Origin: Actinoplanes sp. M2I2
GTDB lineage: Bacteria; Actinomycetota; Actinomycetes; Mycobacteriales; Micromonosporaceae
Length of the DNA stretch: 64,000 bases
Assembly: GCF_023544445.1 (NCBI RefSeq)
Contig: NZ_JALPVJ010000012.1
Span: 242,513-306,512 of the forward strand
Direction: 5' to 3'
Position numbers and translations under genes: made by a program. This document shows, piece by piece, positions 63,886 to 64,000 of this stretch. Position 1 is the first letter of the stretch, and the number at the start of each line of letters is the position of its first letter. Below the pieces are notes generated by a model. That model did no database searches. It worked only from the letters and a program-made list of their open reading frames with translations, and was not told where the DNA came from.

Positions 63886-64000
63886 GTCCGGCGGCGTCCT
63901 ACTCTCCCACACCCTCCCGAGTGCAGTACCATCGGCGCTGGAGGGCTTAGCTTCCGGGTTCGGAATGAGACCGGGCGTTTCCCCTCCGCTATGACCACCG
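63886..64000 (-). rRNA. rrf: 5S rRNA (5' end cut by the window edge)
   Basis: Read on the minus strand, the sequence begins GGTGGTCATAGCGGAGGGG and contains the universally conserved CCGAACCCGGAAGCTAAGCC and GCGCCGATGGTACTGC blocks, ending GGGAGAGTAGGACGCCGCC. About 115 nt are visible of a normal 117-120; the first two or three 5' bases lie outside. It implies a 16S-23S-5S operon transcribed leftward into this window. The GGAGGGG / CCCTCC helices fit an actinobacterial 5S. Confidence 0.97.

Overview
The window is one continuous stretch of very GC-rich actinobacterial chromosome. The family content suggests Micromonosporaceae, perhaps an Actinoplanes relative; this placement is inference. Supporting signs are the extreme GC at third codon positions, frequent GTG/TTG starts, and several TANNNT -10 hexamers lying only 6-8 nt before the start codon (leaderless mRNAs). 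Others are a RamB-type regulator beside aceA/aceB, a HelR-type RNA polymerase rescue factor with an upstream inverted repeat, an IdeR/DmdR-type iron box, and a compact Tad/Flp pilus operon. There are no tRNAs, CRISPR arrays or intact insertion sequences. The window opens inside cheB and closes inside a 5S rRNA gene on the minus strand.

Layout. 1-2.5 kb: end of cheB and a triple-receiver hybrid histidine kinase. 2.5-5.4 kb: secreted zinc amidase and a GNAT acetyltransferase. 5.5-10.7 kb: a MacB/FtsX-type ABC exporter divergent from a DesK/NarL-type two-component pair. 10.8-13.1 kb: three translationally coupled genes resembling the heme-dependent dimethylamine/N-demethylase system. 13.2-19.3 kb: four minus-strand genes, namely a membrane NACHT NTPase, an NB-ARC/TPR protein, a 62-aa membrane protein and a beta-helix lipoprotein. 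19.5-24.0 kb: glyoxylate bypass (malate synthase, isocitrate lyase) and its divergent RamB-type regulator. 24.2-28.2 kb: a patchy region with a CheW-like protein, a truncated TIGR04222-like gene, a secreted hydrolase, a decayed capsule-epimerase fragment and a small secreted protein. 28.2-33.0 kb: two DICT-domain signalling proteins (EAL-DICT and DICT-degenerate GGDEF) on either side of a chitin-type LPMO, a DUF305-like lipoprotein and an aldo/keto reductase. 33.3-38.5 kb: mannitol dehydrogenase, two PAP2 phosphatases, an efflux MFS transporter and a CGNR zinc-finger protein.

38.5-46.3 kb: a six-gene sugar operon (binding protein, two permeases, GH31, PfkB kinase, GH4). Two perfect copies of a 16-bp palindrome precede it, and the same palindrome precedes a LacI-family gene at 50.2-51.2 kb, which argues for one regulon. 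46.6-50.2 kb: a lipoprotein, helR, and an AraC/VOC pair. 51.4-53.2 kb: a Wzz/BY-kinase-like protein with a non-canonical Walker A. 53.2-54.2 kb: a siderophore-interacting reductase under an iron box. 54.3-63.7 kb: a single-domain receiver, the Flp/TadE/TadG/CpaB/TadZ/TadA/TadB/TadC pilus genes and a GAF-PAS histidine kinase. The end holds a strong terminator and the 3' part of an rRNA operon.

All family assignments come from reading motifs by eye. No database search was run.
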